Shown: positions 16,341-29,791 of the stretch, one piece after another
How the letters are laid out: the number at the start of each line of letters is the position of its first letter
Numbering within the stretch: position 1 is the stretch's first letter
DNA from: Actinostola sp. cb2023
Lineage: Eukaryota > Cnidaria > Anthozoa > Actiniaria > Actinostolidae
DNA length: 64,000 nt
Direction of reading: 5' to 3'
Assembly (NCBI GenBank): GCA_033675265.1
Contig: JAUJYZ010000653.1
Coordinates: 67,501 to 131,500, forward strand
Made by a program: the position numbers and the translations under genes
The notes under the pieces: model-generated
Databases searched by the model: none
The model's input: the letters and a program-made list of their open reading frames with translations, nothing else
What the model was told of the DNA's origin: nothing

Positions 16341-19300
16341 TTAGAACTCAGTAACAATGAGGATTTCTTTCTTCACATCAAAGACCTTTATAAAAGTGGT
16401 GTTCAGGCCATCATTGTAGTAGAACGCGTTGTGGCTACTGCGGTCCAGTGCGTCAGCGGTCTGCTCTGAATTACTTCCAATTTCCTGTGGCAACGCACTT
16501 CCGTTGACCGTTACTCTGGTTGGAACACCGCTGCTCAGCAGGGCCACGTAGAAGAAGGACTCGTTGGGCTTGAACTTGTCGTACTTGCGCTTGATGAAAA
16601 CTTGACGCTTGAAGGAAGTGTCTGGAAAGAAATTTAAGATACTCCTCATTTTAACGGCCCTGTATCAAGACTGACAGGGACTGGGTCCTCAGTTCTCTTT
16701 GGAGTGGGAGAAGAGATGAGAAAGAGTGGGAAGAAGAAGAGGGAATAGTTCTGTTTCTCTTCTTTCCAGTTTCTGTTCCAGTTTCCCATCTCAGTCCTGG
16801 CTAATGGTCACTAAGTCTGATTTTCTATTTGTCTAGAATGGAATGCTAATAGTCCCCGTTTCGCGTTCACAGATCCCGTTGTAAAACCGCTATACTTATT
16901 GACATCAGACGCATTTGTACAGGCTTGGCCTCAGTGTAAATTATTCACAAATATCTACAAGAACACGAAAATATGTTGACATGAAACAATAGAAACATTT
17001 TTGAATTGCACGTTCTGAGTCGAGGCTAAGCCTGTACAAATGCGTCTTTTGTCAAGGACAGCGGTCATCTAGACAACGCGAAACTGGAGTATTCATTCTG
17101 CGTGTTACCGTCTTTAATGAGCTTCGTGTTAGCTACTAGCTAGGTGAATCGAAATGTCCAGAACGGCCGAAAACACGGCAAGAATGCAAGAATTTTTTTT
17201 GCAAGATTTGGGTAGAAAGTGGACTGATTCCATAATTCGCTGTTTTCACTCCTTTTAGATATTGTAGATGGTGAGCGACATCAGGATCGACAAAGAGCGA
17301 ATGGAATCAGGGGCTAGGAAGAAAGCACCAATACAGTTATTTATGCAGCTTATTCGCTCCCAGTCCTTCAGAGAGAAAATGTGTCGGAAGACGAGGTCGA
17401 CTTGGGGCGTTCAACATTTTAAAAAGTAATCAAAAGGTAATGAAGTAGTATGAGAGGTCCATAATATACCCACCTTCATGTGAGATCTCAGTGAGCCGAT
17501 ACTTCAAGTCCATTTCTGCATCACGAGTAACACCATCATCGTCCAAATACAAGGTGTACTTGCTGCTTCGTCCAGGGTAGATGTTGAAGGTGATGGTGTT
17601 CTCCTTACCCTGCGAGTACAGCTCACCGATGTACTGTTCCAGCATCCTCGTTGGGATAATAGCACCTTCACGCACGTACATGGCGCAGTTGTCACTTCCA
17701 GGCTTATCCCATGGGGCATAGAAATCGAACTCCACCCCTCCCTGGACGGGCTTGTCTAGAGGCTTCTTGTTGTCCTTGAAGTGATACCACGTGCTACTAG
17801 AGGGGAGGTAGACGGGACGGTTCGTCTGACCTGGATTTACAACAGGGCAAATAAGGAGATCTCTTCCGAGGAAGAACTGATCATCCATGCGGTTAGTTAC
17901 GTAACCATAGTAACCCCAGCCGTGGTCGTCATCAGCTGCTGGGTCGTTGTGGTAGGTTCCCGGATGTGCTTCGTCCATGAAAATCGGACGGCAGATGGGT
18001 TTTCCAGTCTAAACAGAAAGTCATAAAGAGTTTTAAATACTGATTGAATAATTGAAGGATCTACTAAAGTTTGCAGTGCATTATGGGATCTGCACTCAAT
18101 TGCTGGCTTTCACGTGACGTCATGGCGGCCATGTTGGATCACGATCACAAAGCATTCCTCATTAGCTTCTCTTGTTTGTACCTCCAACATGGCCGCTGCG
18201 TCTTGTGATTGGATGCAAACTAGCAATAGACAGCACTATTGAACGCGCCACGAGACACAAGATCCTACTGAAAGTCAGTAAGATACAGTTAACCTACACT
18301 GAAAGAATCAGTCCAACCCCCTCTCTTCTTCGCTATTTCCAAAATGATGGACGTCCGCCATTTTGAAAATAGCGAGAAGAGAGGGCCCTGGGGACGAGGT
18401 TGAAGAATTTCATCTCACTAATAAGGTCGTAACTCGCAAATTATGACTCTATCAAGTTTTACTATATCTTTACCTGGGTGTTCTCGTACATCGCATCGTA
18501 GATGTACTGTATCAGTCGATAACGTAGCTCGATGAACTTTCGGCAGATAGTCGGCACAGGTTCGCTGTATCTGTATGGCTCTTGGTACGGCTTGTAGTAG
18601 TTGTCGTAGTGGTTACGAAACCAAGGCAAGAACGATCCCATGATGGTCCAACGTGCAAGCATCTCAGGCTCGACGATCTGACCCTGAAAGGCGGCGCAAA
18701 AGCCACCGATGTCACAACCAGAGACTGGCTGTCCCGACATTCCGATGTTCAAGACCAAGGGGATGTTGATTTGAATGAAATCCCAGCTGGAAGTGCTATC
18801 ACCAGTCCATAACGCCGCGTAACGATGGACTCCCACGAACCCACCACGTGCAATGATGAAATGGCGTCTGTGTGGATGAAGTCTTTCTAGACCTATACGA
18901 ATAGAAAATTGTAACCTCCAGTAAGCGACCACCCAACATGTCAAGCTTTGTGGTCGCTTAAGAGAGGTGGTCGCTTACAAGAGGTTCCAACTATAGTGAT
19001 TTGACTTGGAACTGAGTTTTTGGTATTTTGGAAAACTGGTCGCTTAGGAGAGGTGGTCGCTTACGAGAGTGGTCGCAACCGGAGGTTCAACTGTATTAGA
19101 AGCAAGACAAACGTAATTGGATTGAACTCCCACAGTATCCACAGTGTAACATCATGACTGAAGTGAATTTAAGTTGTATCAGGTGCATTGCGTTACAGAG
19201 ATTATAGCGTGACATCTAAAAAATTCGTCACACATTATCCAAGATTTGTCACGTCAGTGATACATTTTTGTTGTGTGACAAAATAGGACGTGATGGATTG

Positions 19301-21631
19301 CATGACTTGCCTTGGTAGGTGGCTTTGCACAGGTTATAGTTATACAAGCAACGAATCTTTGCAAACGGTTTCTTATCCGTAAGAGTGCTCACTTTAGAGT
19401 ACCTGGAAAAACAACATAAAAGTACCATATCTTTACGTCAAACATTGACCAATATCACTAGGTCACGATTGCTCACAGAACGGATCCTAGTTAACAATTA
19501 GACTACGAGTTCGAGGTTTCTATGAGGCAATAGTCAATACGGCGCGTAGCGCGCGCCGAGTTTACTATCATAGAAAACGAGAACGAATAGTCTAATTGTT
19601 TTAGCATAAACCATCAAGTAGGTCAGTAGAAAATGACAGAAACAAGCAACAAACAATAATTCGTCGACAAACTCCCCCGAAACATTAGCAAAGCGCGACG
19701 ACGAAGCCGCCATTTTGTTTGTTTACCTCTACTCGGGGTCTATGAGCTGATAGACCACTAATAGCGAACCAATCAGATTGCAAGATTTGCGATAGACCAC
19801 TGGATGGTTTATGCTAATAGCTATTAGTTGGAGATCTGTCCACTAGATACAACAACAACTTTATTACCATTAAATGACAAAAAATACAAACTTAGAGAAA
19901 AGAAGAACTGATTACAGGTAAAAGTTACTCAGAATAATAGTTGAGTAACTACTAAAGATAAGGGGACCTATTCGATGGATAGTGATAATCTCACTATTCA
20001 TGGACAAGTTCCATGCAGAACCAGAACTGAACAACCAGAATTGGAACCGATTTTTGTTCACTCATCAGATTCATTGAATTCTAAATAGTTGCATATTACC
20101 TGGTCTCTTCGTTGTCAGAAAGCATCACATCCATGGGGAAGGAGAGCAACGGACAGGGGTCCTGGTGACAACTGGCCTTCATTGCTGGTGTTGTCATGTC
20201 TTGCCACACGAAATCAAGACCCCAGTCGAGTAGATCTTTGTACTGCTCTCCCCACCACTTTTGCACGTCGTGTCGACCAAGATCTGGATAATGACCCCAG
20301 GTAAGGTGACCACGCCCATAGTTCACGTTACCGATGAAGAAATCATGGGATCCACTTCCATCTTCGCGAGTATTTCGGACAAAGACGTCCAGCGTTTTTC
20401 CAGTGTCTAGAGCCTTGTAGGAGCTGTTCTGGCCCTCTTCGTCAACGTTGCAGCTAACTATGGGAGTAATGTTGGTGGACACCTTGAATCCCCAGTCGTG
20501 CAGTGCGGCAAACATCTCTTTAGGGTTGGGAAAATTCTTCTTGCTGTGAGTGAACGTGCGATAGTTGTCTTGGAGATCGACGTCTACGTGAAGGCCATCG
20601 ATGGGAATTTTCCACTGACGGTACGTGAGCGCGACATCCATTAACTTCCACTTCGTGTTGTAGTTCCATCCGTATCCACCCTGGTGATACCCAAAGATGT
20701 ACTTAGGCTTTAGTTTGGTGCGGCCTGTCAGCTGAGTGAATTCCTTCAGAACTCCCGCCACGTGGTCAGAAGCGAAGAAGTAATAATCCAACTCGCCGTG
20801 AATTGCACCAATGTAGTACTGGTCTCCTTGGTTTAAGTTTGCGAAGGTCTGCGAGGTGTTGTCAATAAGAATACCATAGGCGTAGGAAGGCCCACTAAAC
20901 TCGCCACTTGGGCTTGGGTTATGTTCGATGAGGAATGGCGATGATTGGTATAACGGTCCATTGGGGTTAAGCGGCCCTTGTTTTTCGCCTTCAGGTGTCA
21001 GATCAGGCGCTGCATATCCAAAGTTGTCATAGTTGAAGAACGTCAGAGAAGAACCCCTTTTCTCCTTGTTCTCGCCACCGTAGGTGCCATAGAAGTGCTG
21101 CGTGGGGACACGCCTCTTATCAAGCGTCGCTCCTGCTTTCTCACCAAAACCAAAGTAGTACGCGTTCTTGGGCGCCATCTTGAAATTTGCCACCGCTTCA
21201 CCGCCATCTTCTCTTGGAATGTACACCAGATTGTAGTCTTCGGGGTCGGCGTGGATGAGTTGCTCTCCTCGATACACAGACAATGCATACTGACCAAGGT
21301 TCACCACCACGTGGATATTCTTCGTGGACATCCAAAGTTTTCCATCTTTCTCTTCCACTTTTATTTCGTGCGCCTCGATGCGCTCGATCTCTGTAGCTGG
21401 AGACCGGGTTTTAACGTACGGCGCGTTTAGATCAGGATTGAAACGAACTCTGAAAGTCGAGTGGGAAAGAAAATAGATGTACAACTTGTGACCGCTGTCC
21501 AAGGTGAGAGTGAACTTGTCAACTACGCCTTCCACTTCTTGCTTCCAGTTAGTGACTTTTCCCAGGGGTTTCCAGTTTATGCGAGACTCAGGGGTGAATT
21601 CATCTGGAGGGACGTATCTATATGACGACAT
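16341..21631 (-). CDS. GH31 family protein, alpha-1,4-glucan lyase-like
   Basis: Minus-strand exons 20100-21631, 19311-19402, 18474-18892, 17474-18008 and 16341-16621 join in frame to 952 residues. The GH31 barrel is plain: FGFGEKAGATLDKR, GYHQGGYGWNY, DGLHVDVDLQDNYRTF, then the nucleophile motif DFVWQDMTTPAM (Asp about 478) and the acid/base motif SGCDIGGF (Asp about 602). GH31 alpha-glucosidases usually read W-x-DMNE at the nucleophile. WQDMT is the form I associate with alpha-1,4-glucan lyases, which release 1,5-anhydro-D-fructose from glycogen or starch. No signal peptide is seen, so it is probably cytosolic. Intron 2 uses a GC donor (G|GCAAGT), confirmed by frame. The start at 21631 is the first ATG next to unique sequence; a minisatellite upstream repeats this start. 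Family certain; lyase activity inferred. Confidence 0.9.
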
Positions 21632-22258
21632 GCTGCAATGAAAAGTGACGTATCTATATGACGACATGCTGCAATGAAAAGTGACGTATCTAAATGACGA
21701 CATGCTGCATTGAAAAGTGACGTATCTATATGACGACATGCTGCATTGAAAAGTGACGTATCTATATGACGACATGCTGCAATGAAAAGTGACGTATCTA
21801 TATGACGACATAATGCATTGAAAAGTGACGTATCTATATGACCACATGCTGCAATGAAAAGTGACGTATCTATATGACGACATGCTGCAATGAAAAGTGA
21901 CGTATCTATATGACGACATGCTGCAATGAAAGTGACGTATCTATATGACGACATGCTGCAATGAAAAGTGACGTATCTATATGACGACATGCTGCAATGA
22001 AAAGTGACGTATCTATATGACCACATGCTGCAATGAAAAGTGACGTATCTATATGACGACATGCTGCAATGAAAAGTGACGTATCTATATGACGACATGC
22101 TGCAATGAAAGTGACGTATCTATATGACGACATGCTGCAATGAAAAGTGGCGTATCTATATGACGACATGCTGCAATGAAAAGTGGCGTATCTATATGAC
22201 GACATGCTGCAATGAAAAGTGGCGTATCTATATGACGACATGCTGCAATGAAAAGTGA
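21632..22258. repeat. 36-bp minisatellite copying the GH31 start region
   Basis: About 17-18 units of 36 bp, two of them 35 bp (near 21928 and 22108). On the minus strand each unit reads TTTCATTGCAGC then ATGTCGTCATATAGATACGT, the last part being identical to the first codons of the GH31 gene. Each unit therefore carries an ATG and an acceptor-like TTGCAG. From the GH31 start the array stays open in frame up to the first 35-bp unit, adding repeats of MSSYRYVTFHCS if translated. The farther-upstream end leads into MSEESQITFHCS. Confidence 0.9.
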
Positions 22259-22382
22259 TTTGAGATTCTTCACTCATTTCAATAAAGTTCAAGACGAAGG
22301 TGTGACCGCAGTGTATCATGGGAGTTACTAATCATCAAGTGTTTCCGCGGCGCGCGCTCTCCAAACCTGAAAATTCGTTGGC

Positions 22383-22880
22383 AATAGACCTTTTTACCGA
22401 TACGGCGGCCATATTGAATTATGGGTTGCCCAGGGTGCAAGCTAGTAACCATTTGGCCATGAAAAACTACGAAAACTTAATTTAAAGCAATGAATTTGTA
22501 CAAAGTTATACAACAATACACAACACATGTAGATAGTAAGTCATACAACACTATGGTTAGAGTGAAATAGACTTTATTTCCAGTAGCTTCCTATTCTCTA
22601 CTTTCTCATAGCACATAATGCTTTGCGCCTTGGGGGGTAATACAAAGGAAAATGGCAGCTTTCTGTCAACCATGTAATTATGCAACACCATTTTCTTTTG
22701 TATTACCCCCCAAGGCGCAAAGCATTATGTGCTATGAGAAAGTAGAGAATAGAAAAAATATAAATTGACGCGACTCCATACAGTACAGTTTTTGGGTCAT
22801 TTGCACCCTGAGTATCCCATAATGTTTTAGCCAAAACAATAGAATCCAAAATGGCCGCCGTATCGGTAAAAAGGTCTATT
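22383..22880. mobile_element. Inverted-repeat element containing a nested palindrome
   Basis: Outer arms AATAGACCTTTTTACCGATA ... and complement (about 32 bp, through CGGCGGCCAT). Inside lies a second near-perfect palindrome at 22591-22752 with arms of about 60 bp (CTATTCTCTACTTTCTCATA and complement), which looks like a younger insertion. Confidence 0.75.
22591..22752. mobile_element. Inner palindrome of the nested pair
   Basis: Arms of about 60 bp, nearly identical, separated by about 35 bases (ATGGCAGCTTTCTGTC...). The arms include GCACATAATGCTTTGCGCC and a stretch of G/C. Confidence 0.75.
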
Positions 22881-25200
22881 TCAACGCGTGCGCGCGTTAC
22901 GATGTATAGCACACAACAACGATGTATGCAACATTTTGTCCGTAAAATAGCTTCATAAAAAAGTTCATTATTATTTATTTTTATTATTGAGTCAGCCTTT
23001 ATTCAGTTTTCACACCTTTCTAAGTTTCCAAAGCATATCAAACTTATGTTATACAAAAGGTCATTGTTTCACATATGGAGATGAGGCCACGGCGGACTAT
23101 CAATAAAAACAGCATGATTTTGATGCATTTTTGCTTTTTACTGAATTGTTAAAATAAAAACCAAAAACCTACCATCGAAAAATAAACAACGAATATGTAA
23201 GGAATGAATCAGCTAGCAATTCAAGCAAAAATAAATATATTTGACCGTGGCATTTTCCGTTTCTTCAAAGTCAATCGAACTGAAATCTCTGAAGAGATAT
23301 AGGAGAGCGTGACATACGCTGCACACAAAATCCCTCTGAATCGCTTGGGAATTGTGTCAATCAAAAACCTACCGCCGGATTCTAATGCTCTGTAATTGTA
23401 CGCGCATTTTGATATAAAATACATGTATATTAAACTTAATTAAGCTGTGGCAAAATGAAATCTAAAACTCTTTGTTTGGTAATTGTGAACATCATATTGG
23501 TGCTCTGTATCTCGGTCTGTATGTAGAAGCTACATAGGCCGGCGAATTCGCAAATAAATTATGGCTCGGAAAGGACGTTTTTTGAAGGCAATTTCCAATA
23601 TTTACACGCACGAGATCAATAAGTTAGTTCGAATTTGTGATATATTTTCCCTTTGAGGAAACATATGCAGCTTTTCCATCCTCTCTTATATTTTAGCTAC
23701 CTGATTTACACATTGTCAAAGGAAAAATATGAATTCAGAAATGATAAACCAGTCACTTACGAATCTGCTTTATTTAGCGGTCATAGTGAACAAATTGCTG
23801 GATCAATCGGGCCTCAAACGTGCATTAGTAAACAAAGCATTAACAAAAAACGTTGTCCGCGTGATACTGGATCCCAACAGGAGCAAATGTTCAATGATGC
23901 AGGACATAAGTTTGATATGGGAACTAAGAACGGTAACCAAATTTCGCACAAATTAACTGGCATGACCCAAAGACTAAGAAAGCTATGAAAATAATTTTCA
24001 CAGAAAATATAACTTGCACATTACATATATTACAGTAAATATTGAAGAAATGTTTAAGAATTAGACCAAATTCCGTGTTTTGTTATTTCCACTTTCCATT
24101 TTTTTCGTCAAAATGAACACCAAAAATATACAAAATGGTTTATCTATGCAAAGGCAAATCATATTTCCGGCTGCACAAAAACATTGCTTTTGGTTCTCAA
24201 AATTGAAATTGCTCTCATTGGTTGATATGTGTTCACGTGGTTGCCCGGGGACTGAATCAATAAGTTGCCGACACTCTAAGTACGTTGCCCGGCACGGAAA
24301 TAACTTCACGTGATCACTTGGTGACGCGAGCGTGGTGTGATGTTTTTCTGCATCTCAGTTTTCATACCGTCAGTTTTAGTAACTTAAAACTTTTTAAAAA
24401 CTTGACAAGATATCGAAGTTTGCTAAAGTTTCTGGTATGAAAGGATGCTGCCTCGGTGGCAACAAACATTTGTTTATGTTAATCACATATTCATATACAC
24501 GTTCATGTAGTGCTACACATATTTGTATAAAGGTGTGACTACACTCTTTCTGCACTCAAGGATATCACTAAAATCCAAATCCAAACTTCAGTAACAAAAG
24601 TCGTCTACACGATTTTCAATGAAACGCTTCAGCCAAAGTGCTTACTTCATCAAAAGTAAAGTAAAACCCCGAGGATTGTCGTTTGACTATTTCCGTCGTG
24701 TAGAAAGACTATGGATGACAGAAACTGTCTGGATCTGCGACAGAATAAATTAAATCAATATGCATAACAATAAAACTAGTGTATTAATTTATGCGTCGCT
24801 TAACAGCATTTTTATTTTGTAATAACAACTTGGCAGATCTTTTGCTATGGGTCCACGACGTAAGAATAATATGGTACACAATATCCCGAGGGAAACAAAA
24901 GTTACGTTCCGCTATAAAAGGAGCCAAGCAATCCCTATAGCTAGCAATAACGCTTGCTAATTAGTTTAAAATATGTAATGAGATGCAATATGTGAAAACA
25001 TCACTTATATTCTTCTAATATATCAGGAACATCAATTGTAAATTAGTATCGCATCCAGCCAGGCTAGAACATAATTTTCAGCAACATTTCGTGGTTAAAC
25101 AGTCGTATTTTTGTATGTTTTACAAGTTGCATCTCATTAGATATATATTGCATCTAATATCTATCGAGGGCCACAGGGACGTCAGTTTATACAAACTGTC
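22881..25200. other. Intergenic, no gene supported
   Basis: A/T-rich. A few open frames of 60-110 codons exist (for example plus strand 23653-23988), but they show no recognisable domain and no convincing splice context. I do not call them. Confidence 0.5.
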
Positions 25201-25212
25201 ACGTGCTACCTT

Positions 25213-25830
<618 letters not shown>

Positions 25831-26045
25831 TCTGTTATACAAGAGAAAACCACTGTTTTTATGTTAAGCACTATTTGTATTTCAATTCTAAAGCTTGCTT
25901 GAACAGAGAGCGTACTCTAGACGATAGTTAAGATGCTATGTTATGCGTAACTCGTTACTAAGATATCTAAGATATTTCGTTAAGAATTCGGTTGTCCTTT
26001 TGGACTAGAACTCATATTGCATTTTAGAAATAATTGCAATTAGTA

Positions 26046-26377
<332 letters not shown>

Positions 26378-26385
26378 ATTTAATT

Positions 26386-26495
<110 letters not shown>

Positions 26496-27289
26496 TCGTA
26501 TGGGCTTCTATTAAAGAAGAAGAAGAAGAGGTAAAATGATTGACATAATACTAAGTCACACCAAGCTAAGCATTGCGTCAAAAAACCGTTTCCAGTGTCG
26601 GCGATCTTGCATACAAACCACACACTCGTACACAGCCATTAGTGACTGTGCTGTTTCACTTTAGTATAAGTAGTATATATTCCAATAAAGTTGTTATATA
26701 TTAACCCGCTTCAACTCACGCCGTGTTTGCATTCAGTTGCCGGACTTATTCGAAAAAAATCTAAGAAAAATAAAGTTATACTGAATGTTAGACGACTTTC
26801 CGTTCACCCAAAATGCTACGCTGGACTGCACCATCAGCATATAACCCCAAACTAACATGTACATGGATATGTAGGTAACGTTTTTAAAGCTGGTAAATGC
26901 TTACCTTGCGAGCGTGAGAGAATAGCGTTGGTTTTAACAAGATTGGTTTGGACGCGTGATTCTTATAAAGCACTTCACTACTGAAAACACTCCACGCCGA
27001 AGGCTCTGCAAGACCCAACGTAGCAAGCTGACGCGCGATTGGTTGACGATAACAAATCATTCGTCATTTGCTTCTCTTGTGATTGGTTTAGCGAACATAA
27101 CCAGATCAGGTCAAATATACTTGCTTGCGCTTCAAGCGATAATATTGGACCGAACCACGCAGGCCGCTCCAATCTCGTCCCCAGAGCTGAGATTGACCCG
27201 ACTCGACTCAACTGCTGTGCACCGAACATTTACACCCCAAACATGACTGCTTCGAGAGAACTACATTTTACCAAACGCCTCAAGTCTCA

Positions 27290-28567
27290 ATGGCTGACAA
27301 ATGTGAGTGATTACAGCATTGATAACCGAACTGTTATCACAAACATTGGAGTTGAAGCTGCCGTCTTCGATACTTGTCCGCCGACGATTCTTGCTCCACG
27401 AACGTCGAGTATTTTCAAAGCAAGCGTGTATCAGTGTAAACAACGAAATAGCATGCGAAAAATATACGAATTCGCTGATCTAACTATTGCGTGAAAAAAA
27501 AACACATATGTGACATTGCGTTGTGTGACCTAAAAACACTTTTGTCATACCGTGACATTGCGGAGTAAAGACAAACTAATGTTCCTTTTTGCTATACTTT
27601 TTCCTCCACTTTTTCCTCCACTTTTTCCTCCACTTTTTCCTCCACTTTTTCCTCCACTTTTTCCTCCACTTTTTCCTCCACTTTTTCCTCCACTTTTTCC
27701 TCCACTTTTTCCTCCACTTTTCAACCAACTTTGTACCGCTTGATTAGATAAAGAATCGTCACTTATTTGCATAATAATAGAATCTATTGTGTTATGAGTC
27801 GCTTTCAATAAAGAGTGCCACTATAAGAGTTTGATTATTCCATTGTGTTAGGAAAGAGTCAGTAGAGGGGGCTTGAGAGAGAAGGGAGAGGAGAGGGGGC
27901 TTGGGTGAAAAGGGATGGAAGGGGGAGGAAGAAGGCAGCTCCCTATTCCCTCTTCCCTTTCCCATTCCCCCCCCCCCCCCCCCCCCCATCACTATTCCCC
28001 CTCCCCCCATCACTAGTCCCTAATGTTTCAATTTCTTCAGGAGGTGTAACCATCCAAAGTGCCGACTCCTTGATTCTGATAGAAATCCCTTGTGAGGACA
28101 ACATTGGTGGCTGTGTGCTGGATGATGGCTGGTACCAGCTGAGTAAACAAGACCCTGGCTTCTCTAAAGATGTCCCTTTGTACAAGTCACCACAATTTGA
28201 AGTCGGGACAGCCACATTTGACCCTTATCTTGCAACAGGCAACAAAACCATGAAGCCATATGCCAAGCAGCACAAGGTCAAGGTCAATGTCTGGTTCTGT
28301 CCAGCAAAGACCCACTGTGGCCTGCACAATCACCATACTAACCCCGAGATGATGGAGGTGCATACTCAAGTGTATGGCACTGGGCGCATGCAGAAGTTCC
28401 ATGACGATGACTTTGGGACTCTGTACGAGGATGTGCTTATGAGCCCTGGGATGACCCATGTTCCCTTTGTTGGAGTTGATATAGACGGGAACTATTACTA
28501 CCAATGGCACCAGTACTATGGTGACACTGACTGTATTTGGATGGCTGTTGAGTACCACCCTTTGTAA
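27290..28567 (+). CDS. Small cupin-fold protein
   Basis: The exon 28041/28044-28567 is certain. It encodes about 174 residues ending VEYHPL with a cupin metal-site pattern, HCGLHNHHTNPEMMEVHTQV, and a second-motif-like PGMTHVPF. There is no signal peptide or membrane segment in this exon. The acceptor is a tandem CAG-GAG. A possible first exon is ATGGCTGACAAAT (27290-27302) before GTGAGT: joined to the CAG site it makes TGA, but joined to the GAG site it gives MADKCVTIQSADSL and a 178-residue protein. An ATG at 27243 in another frame cannot join. The first exon is therefore tentative. Cupins range from dioxygenases to sugar isomerases and dehydratases, so the substrate cannot be told from the sequence. 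A polyadenylation signal follows at 28616. Confidence 0.75.
27598..27721. repeat. 12-bp minisatellite in the cupin intron
   Basis: About ten exact units of TTTTCCTCCACT, pyrimidine-only except for one A per unit. Lies in the presumed cupin intron. G-rich/C-rich runs follow at 27865-28020. Confidence 0.95.
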
Positions 28568-28615
28568 TCCAATAACAATAATGAAGGATAATAATCCAAT
28601 AACAATAATAAGGAT

Positions 28616-28621
28616 AATAAA
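28616..28621 (+). terminator. Polyadenylation signal of the cupin gene
   Basis: AATAAA 49 bases after the stop codon. Confidence 0.7.
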
Positions 28622-28663
28622 GTTGTTGTACCAGTCCATAGCACCTCCAGTGAATGCGAAGGA

Positions 28664-29068
28664 TAGTGGATTGGGATGGGGAATTAAAAGGGGAAGGAGG
28701 ATAGGGAAGGGTACTGAAAGGGGAAGGAGGATAGGGAAGTGTACTGAAAGGGGAAGGAGGATAGGGAAGGGTACTGAAAGGGGAAGGAGGATAGGGAAGG
28801 GTGCTGAAAGGGCAAGAAGGATAGGGAAGGGTACTGAAAGGGCAAGAAGGATAGGAAAGGGTACTGAAAGGGGAAGGAGGATAGGGAAGGGTACTGAAAG
28901 GGGAAGGAGCTAGGATAGGGAAGTGTACTGAAAGGGGAAGGAGGATAGGGAAGGGTACTGAAAGGGGAAGGAGGATAGGGAAGGGTGCTGAAAGGACAAG
29001 AAGGATAGGGAAGGGTACTGAAAGGGCAAGAAGGATAGGGAAGGGTGCTGAAAGGGGAAGGAGGACAG
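28664..29068. repeat. 30-bp purine-rich minisatellite
   Basis: About 13 units of AGGGAAGGGTACTGAAAGGG plus GAAGGAGGAT, with G/C variants (GGGCAAGAAGG) alternating in blocks. One unit has a small insertion near 28910. Just downstream of the cupin gene. Confidence 0.95.
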
Positions 29069-29278
29069 GTTGGAGATTGGCTTCAATTTATTCGAATTTC
29101 CGAAAGGGGCCCCTGCTTTCTTTCCATTCGCTTCTTTTTTCCCTCATCTCTAAACTACCATGCATTCGTAGTCTAATGTTCAACATCGTCTTTAAACTAA
29201 CGAGGAATACCGCTGAACTTAAAGACCACAGAAACTCGGTCTGTTTGAAGTTGTGCCCTTGAAATACGATAATTCCCG

Positions 29279-29452
29279 ATTCCCCTTATGACGTAGCGAT
29301 ACCACTACTACCAGAATCCTTTTCGAATTCTTATTCTTAATCAAATGTTTTAACTCCTATGAGAGTACCAAGGTATGGGGTGAATTAGAATAACAAAAGA
29401 AGCTACGAAAAGGATTCTGGTAGTAGTGGTATCACTACGTCATAAGGGGAAT
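29279..29452. mobile_element. Miniature inverted-repeat element
   Basis: Arms ATTCCCCTTATGACGTAG ... through ACCACTACTACCAGAATCCT, about 48 bp, with the complement ending AAGGGGAAT. The interior is about 75 bases. Confidence 0.8.
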
Positions 29453-29639
29453 GGTGAATTATGATGTCTTTTGTAAACTTTTTCTGACAAATCACGTGTC
29501 GATGCGCCCGCGATTATGTTTACCAACCCACGATAATTTCGAAGGAATATTTCGTAATTATATTTATTTTTCACAGTTCTTACTGTCATATTATCACACA
29601 TGGCCATAATTTCTATTTCTTCTTTGGCTATTGTCACAA

Positions 29640-29715
29640 ACAATAGCGCACGTCCATCTTCATGGGCTTCCTGTGGTAAACCGCGCGCGATCCCTACCAC
29701 AGGAAGCCCATCGAA
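29640..29715. repeat. Hairpin GGGCTTCCTGTGG unit
   Basis: ATGGGCTTCCTGTGGTA at the left pairs with TACCACAGGAAGCCCAT about 25 bases later. This is the same short hairpin type found in the elements near 3.0, 9.1 and 38.3 kb. Confidence 0.55.
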
Positions 29716-29791
29716 GACGCACTCTTATAAGATTATTCTTTTGCAACAGCAAGTCAAGTCAGTCCAATAAATAATTAGGCAGCTGCCTTTA

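Noticed and set aside
23653..23988. 111-codon plus-strand frame
   Set aside because: No domain, no splice or polyadenylation context; A/T-rich chance frame is as likely.
27905..28043. N-terminal Pro-rich extension of the cupin frame
   Set aside because: It begins at GTG, crosses a C run and precedes a good splice acceptor, so it is intron.
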